Source: Atopsyche davidsoni (taxonomy: Eukaryota > Arthropoda > Insecta > Trichoptera > Hydrobiosidae). From it: a DNA stretch of 64,000 nt. Positions within the stretch are counted from its first letter, which is position 1. Every line of letters begins with the position of its first letter. This document shows positions 60,297 to 64,000 of this stretch, in pieces. The stretch covers positions 948,501 through 1,012,500 of the forward strand of contig JAILWY010000005.1 in the NCBI GenBank assembly GCA_022113835.1. Direction: 5' to 3'. The notes under the pieces were generated by a model, which saw nothing but the letters and a program-made list of their open reading frames with translations, had not been told where the DNA came from and did not search any database. Made by a program: the position numbers and the translations under genes.

Positions 60297-61655
60297 TATT
60301 TTATACTCTATTGGCCCTGTAATTAATATAGTATTTGAATTTTTATGTGAATACGAAACCGATGTGCCTATTTTTTTGATTAATCAAAAGATCTTTCTCG
60401 TCACTTTGTGTTAGAATCTATTAATGGGGATTTATCAAATATTTAAATAAGAAAAGTAAATTATTTAAAAATAAAATATCATATTTGTACAATTGGATAA
60501 TGAAGCACGTTGTATAATAATTAAAAATAAAACGTGCCGACAGAGTAGCAGTTACATTCGCACTACCCTGTTGATAGAATTGCAATTTAGGCCAGACAAT
60601 CCTCCATAAGCCGAATTAAAATCACATTTACAAGGTAAACAGGAACACACTGGCCACTGTTCAATGTTTGGCACTATGTACCGGGGAATTATTCAATACA
60701 AATAATTTAAATGAACTGATTGTAGGAATTTGTTTGCCGCTCGTATTAAATGTGAATTGGAAACTGTAATGACCATACGTGTATTATGAGTTAACGTTCA
60801 AAATAAATTTTAATTATAAATGATTGCTTTTAGAAATTTTTATTCAATTCGCATTTTTTACAATAAAGTTATTTGTGCTTTTTTAGATTTCTATTCAAAA
60901 ATGAAACAATCTCACAAATTAAAATATTTATCTAGCAACATAGTAAATAGGTTTTACTCTAACATATAACGAGTTAAGCTCTAGCTCAGTTACAGCGGCT
61001 TCATTGTTTGATTGGTTAAAGCACCTGCTCGCACTGGTCATGAAAGGGTGGGTTTAATCATGTGAACAAATAATATGCAATCACTTTTCTAGTGAATATT
61101 ATTAAGCTTATTATTTATATTATAGTCGGGTAGTCATTTTACAAATATTTTAAGCGTTCTTATGAAACACTATGTGTTCCTAAGAGTCGAATCAGGGTTC
61201 AAAAGAAACGAAAAATTTTCAAGTAAAAACTCTACGTTTTTTTGTGTGGGTGATAAATAAAACCTGTCACAGCGTAATTATTTACGAATCTACTGAATCC
61301 TCTTTTAGAGCAAAGAAATGCGAGTTTATCAATGCATGAATATTTTTCACTTGAATAATAAAAACGTATTATGGATATAATTGAAAAATTATCTTTAATA
61401 AGGAATAGTTTGCATTTAGTATTTCGTTATTTGTTGAATATTTAACAGGCGTATACCACGTTTGAAGTACAATGCACGTCATAGCAAAATAGTATACGTA
61501 TATCCATGAATATTAATTATCTTTCAGCTCTAATTGTTCGAATCTACAGCATGACGATTTCAATCAATTCACCCCGTTTCATCAATTACCCCAAACACTT
61601 GCCATCCCCGATTAATTTCCAGGCCGCATCTGGGCCACGCGTCACATCCGCGCCC
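60295..61655. other. AT-rich non-coding DNA with an island and a tRNA-like fragment
   Basis: The island at about 60535-60710 contains GGTAAACAGG (forkhead-like). Decayed polymerase III boxes TGGTTAAAGCA (61013-61023) and GGTTTAATCA (61051-61060) suggest a SINE head. Otherwise AT-rich with no gene. Confidence 0.45.
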
Positions 61656-61850
61656 CACGCCCTGCGCCCCCGAGCCTCTGCGCCCCTGCACCCCTGCGCC
61701 CCTGCACCCCTGCACCTCCGCGCCCCTGAACCCCTCCACCCCTGCACCCCTGCACCCCTCCACCCCTGCACCCCTGCACCCCTCCACCCCTGCACCCCCG
61801 CGCCCCTGAACCTCTACACCCCCGAGCCTCCACGCCCCGCGCCCCCACGC
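61656..61850. repeat. C-rich minisatellite (TGCACCCC units)
   Basis: An array of 8-base units TGCACCCC with variants TCCACCCC, TGAACCCC and TGCGCCCC. In the middle (about 61740-61795) two TGCACCCC and one TCCACCCC recur as a 24-base higher-order unit. The complementary strand carries regular G4 runs. Long proline/alanine and glycine frames on both strands are products of the array. Confidence 0.93.
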
Positions 61851-61859
61851 GTCAGGTCC

Positions 61860-62060
61860 GCGCCGGTGGATATTGACGGATGATGGAGATTAACACTTGT
61901 GATAAATGCATTTGCATGCACCGCTGCGCCCGCAGGCTTTATTGCATTGCGATGTATTCGCTGGATGTGCATTTACGGAATTGGGTCGCCGGAGGCGCGG
62001 CGTAAGAGCCGTTGTCACCATTAAAGGTGAATGGTGCTTGCGGGGATGAGCCTTGTCAGT
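61860..62060. promoter_or_regulatory. GC-richer island with POU octamer-like site
   Basis: Directly after the minisatellite. AAATGCATTTGCATGCA contains ATTTGCAT, the reverse of the POU octamer ATGCAAAT. GGCTTTATTGCATTGCG, GTCGCCGGAGGCGCGGCG and CATTAAAGGTGAATGG follow. It could be an enhancer; no coding frame fits. Confidence 0.35.
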
Positions 62061-62796
62061 TTGTTTTGGTTGGTTGCGTACAAAAAACTACGAAAATCGT
62101 AGCATGTACAAACAGAATAAGTAATGACTTTATGAGAGCAGTAATGGAAATAATAGTTGACAAATTAAACCGATTTGAATTAAAAATGTAATATACTGTG
62201 GTTTTATAAAAAAAATTTTTTTTTTTAAGTTTTATGAAATTAGGCAATTTTTATTAATTTTAATAAAAAAAATCTTGCAAACAATCGTTTTACCCTTAAC
62301 TGCATATAATGACAGATCGGTAACAAATCATAAAATCTTTTTTTTAAACCCCATAAAAACTTATTGGATCAAACGTTTCGATTTGTGACCGTTATGTTGG
62401 ACCTGTCTAACTAATTTAAATCAACTTTTTACCACTAACAGCTTTAGAATAGACACAAACTTCTGGCAAATGAGCGAAAACGTGATTTAAGTATAAGCTA
62501 TTGGAACACATTATTGGAGATCTTTTCTTTTTCTTAAAAAATATATTTAAAAGTAAGTTATTTTTATAATCAATTAAAATTATTTTTTTATGAGTAATGT
62601 ATATTTTCAGTTTCTTTTTTTACTCAGTTTTTTCCTATAAAACATTTAAAAAATATACAAAATATTTTTTTCATTATTTTTTCTTAAATTAACACATAAT
62701 TCCCTAGCTCTTCAATTTTTTCACGGAAAAATAAAAAAATCATGCAGTTAAGGGTTAAAGTAAAAAAAGTCTGAGAAAATTTAGTTAAATTATGTT
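62061..62796. other. AT-rich non-coding DNA
   Basis: AT-rich with homopolymer runs; nothing recognised. Confidence 0.65.
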
Positions 62797-62807
62797 GATT
62801 TATAACT

Positions 62808-63004
62808 ATAACAATGATAAAAGTAACTTTGTATCTTGTCTTCACATTGAGTTTATTTACGTTTAGTTAAGCATCTGACGATGACCCAGTGTATCGGGTC
62901 GACTCTAGTAATGCAAATAATTAAATTTAACTCAATGTGAAGACAAAATACAAAGTTACTTTTATCATTATAATAATGGATCTTCATGATTTGACCCTCA
63001 ACAA
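62808..63004 (+). mobile_element. Inverted-repeat retroposon with hammerhead-like motif, copy 3
   Basis: GATTTATAACT at 62797-62807 and 63005-63015 is an 11 bp target-site duplication. Inside, the arms mirror each other (ATGATAAAAGTAACTTTG from 62814; GTTACTTTTATCAT to 62968). The middle holds GCAT (62871-62874), CTGACGA, T, GACCC (62883-62887), GGGTC (62896-62900), GACTC, TAGTA and ATGC (to 62914). After the arms come GGATCTTCATGAT and CCCTCAACAA, the same 3' end as the 47.8 kb copy. Stem II pairs as GACCC/GGGTC here versus GACCT/AGGTC there, a compensatory change. The GAAAC word has decayed to GACTC, so this copy's core is broken. Confidence 0.8.
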
Positions 63005-63015
63005 GATTTATAACT

Positions 63016-63229
63016 GTTTTATAAAACCTTTTCTTTTATTTATTATCAAAAAATTTGACCTGTACGCTTTAGTGACTTCCATGCATTTTTTATCATTAGT
63101 GACAATGTTTTAATATGTAATATTTTAAACATGAAATATAAGAATAATAACGCATTTATTATTTCCTCGCTATATTCTTTATTATTTCATTAAAAAGATA
63201 AATTATTTATAACTTGAAATTGCGAGCAC
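63016..63229. other. AT-rich non-coding DNA
   Basis: No feature recognised. Confidence 0.6.
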
Positions 63230-63390
63230 CCGCCGCCACTGGCTGACTCAAAACATCCGCTCGTTATGATTTGTGGGTAATACATCACGTGACTTGTGTC
63301 GTAGGCGCCGCCGTTAATCAGGCCACTGTTCCGATGACGTCACGCTGCAACGCCACTGGCCGCTCGTTACGGGAGGGTTCCAGAATTGCG
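63230..63390. promoter_or_regulatory. Island with AP-1, TCACGTGA and CRE sites
   Basis: TGACTCA at 63244-63250 (AP-1), TCACGTGA at 63285-63292 (the palindromic E-box of USF/MITF/TFEB-type factors) and TGACGTCA at 63335-63342 (CRE) fall within 100 bases. They are flanked by two copies of GCCACTGGC (63235-63243 and 63352-63360). GGCGCCGCCGTTAATC lies between. Three consensus palindromic basic-zipper or bHLH sites this close argue for a regulatory element. Confidence 0.4.
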
Positions 63391-64000
63391 GTTCTCTAAC
63401 TAATTGAATTGCTTTACTTTTTAAATGTGACCCAAATAATGTAATGGAATATATATCGCATGACTAATTTTTTTAATGGGAGTTTTAAAAAATTTCTATA
63501 AACGCAGATTAGAAATTTAATTAGGAATAAACCGATTATACATTCATTATCAGTTACTCATGAAACAATTAAATATTTAAATAAAATTTCCATGCAAGTA
63601 TATATTTAAAATTTAATATCAGAATAGACTAACTTTTATTTAAGGTATAAAAATTATAGTAAAAAAATATAAGATTACAGTTTTTTTTTTACTTTTGCCG
63701 GGCTTTGTAAGACCGAATTTAGTCAGGAAAATCCTTAAATTGTGTAAAAACACACTTAATAACACATTATGTTACTTTCCAGCCATTTGACATGATATAT
63801 TTATTATTAGTAAGGACCATTTAAAATTATACTATATATATGCTGTGTCGTCGTCGCTTATCATTTTTGATCTTTTTCCAAATAAAATGAAATGCTTAAT
63901 GAAGTAGAAAAATAACAGTTTATTATATATTAAGTTTTTTGACTATTGTCTATAAACAGGATTAGTTCAAACGAGCTGTACAATATCAGCTCATAGAGTA
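63391..64000. other. AT-rich non-coding DNA to window end
   Basis: AT-rich sequence; no exon, repeat end or RNA gene recognised. Confidence 0.6.

Noticed and set aside
60067..60297. Minus-strand frame starting with an Ile-Tyr repeat
   Set aside because: Read-through of the TA microsatellite.
61506..61883. 125-codon proline/alanine-rich frame and its antisense glycine-rich partners
   Set aside because: Product of the TGCACCCC minisatellite; long frames on both strands arise from the unit structure.
1..64000. CRISPR array, operon, riboswitch or phage-type system
   Set aside because: No regularly spaced repeats with unique spacers and no prokaryotic gene organisation; introns and insect-type elements show this is animal nuclear DNA.

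Overview
This is a 64 kb window of an AT-rich animal nuclear genome, most likely an insect. The evidence is a recognisable LSD1-type histone demethylase gene split by GT-AG introns, insect-style transposon relics (mariner-like, Helitron, non-LTR retrotransposon with RNase H, tRNA-like SINE fragments), a short GGTTAG run and no prokaryotic gene structure. I cannot name the order or species.

Layout. Positions 1-3116 hold the last three coding exons (plus strand) of a lysine-specific histone demethylase 1 orthologue (KDM1A / Su(var)3-3): 1-139, 1253-1380 and 2983-3116, joined in phase and ending in TAG. The 5' part of the gene lies upstream of the window. Poly(A) signals follow within about 300 bases. 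From there to 64000 I see no convincing host protein-coding exon and no rRNA or tRNA gene. The roughly 61 kb is either intergenic or the intron of a gene whose exons lie outside.

That long stretch is AT-rich DNA broken by many 100-300 base GC-richer islands. Several carry clusters of textbook transcription-factor motifs: E-boxes at 7.3 kb and 53.2 kb, GATA plus NK2-like sites at 11.2 kb, nuclear-receptor half-sites at 26.8 kb, ETS/CRE plus YY1-like sites at 30.0 kb, and AP-1, TCACGTGA and CRE sites at 63.2 kb. They look like candidate enhancers or promoters, but this rests on motif reading alone.

Mobile DNA: a 0.55 kb non-autonomous Helitron (15.6 kb), a 528 bp internally deleted mariner-like element (43.5 kb), a 209 bp MITE (59.9 kb), a tRNA-like foldback element (26.2 kb), and a 5'-truncated non-LTR element with RNase H (58.4-59.2 kb) nested by a 13 bp target-site duplication inside an older repeat also present at 14.9 and 26.4 kb.

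The most interesting feature is a family of small palindromic retroposon-like insertions (47.8, 62.8 and 14.0 kb, with a probable distant relative at 54.0 kb). They have 11-16 bp target-site duplications and carry a hammerhead-ribozyme-like core (CTGATGA, paired stem, GAAAC, palindromic ACTAGT). The 47.8 kb copy is a near-perfect palindrome of about 0.6 kb.
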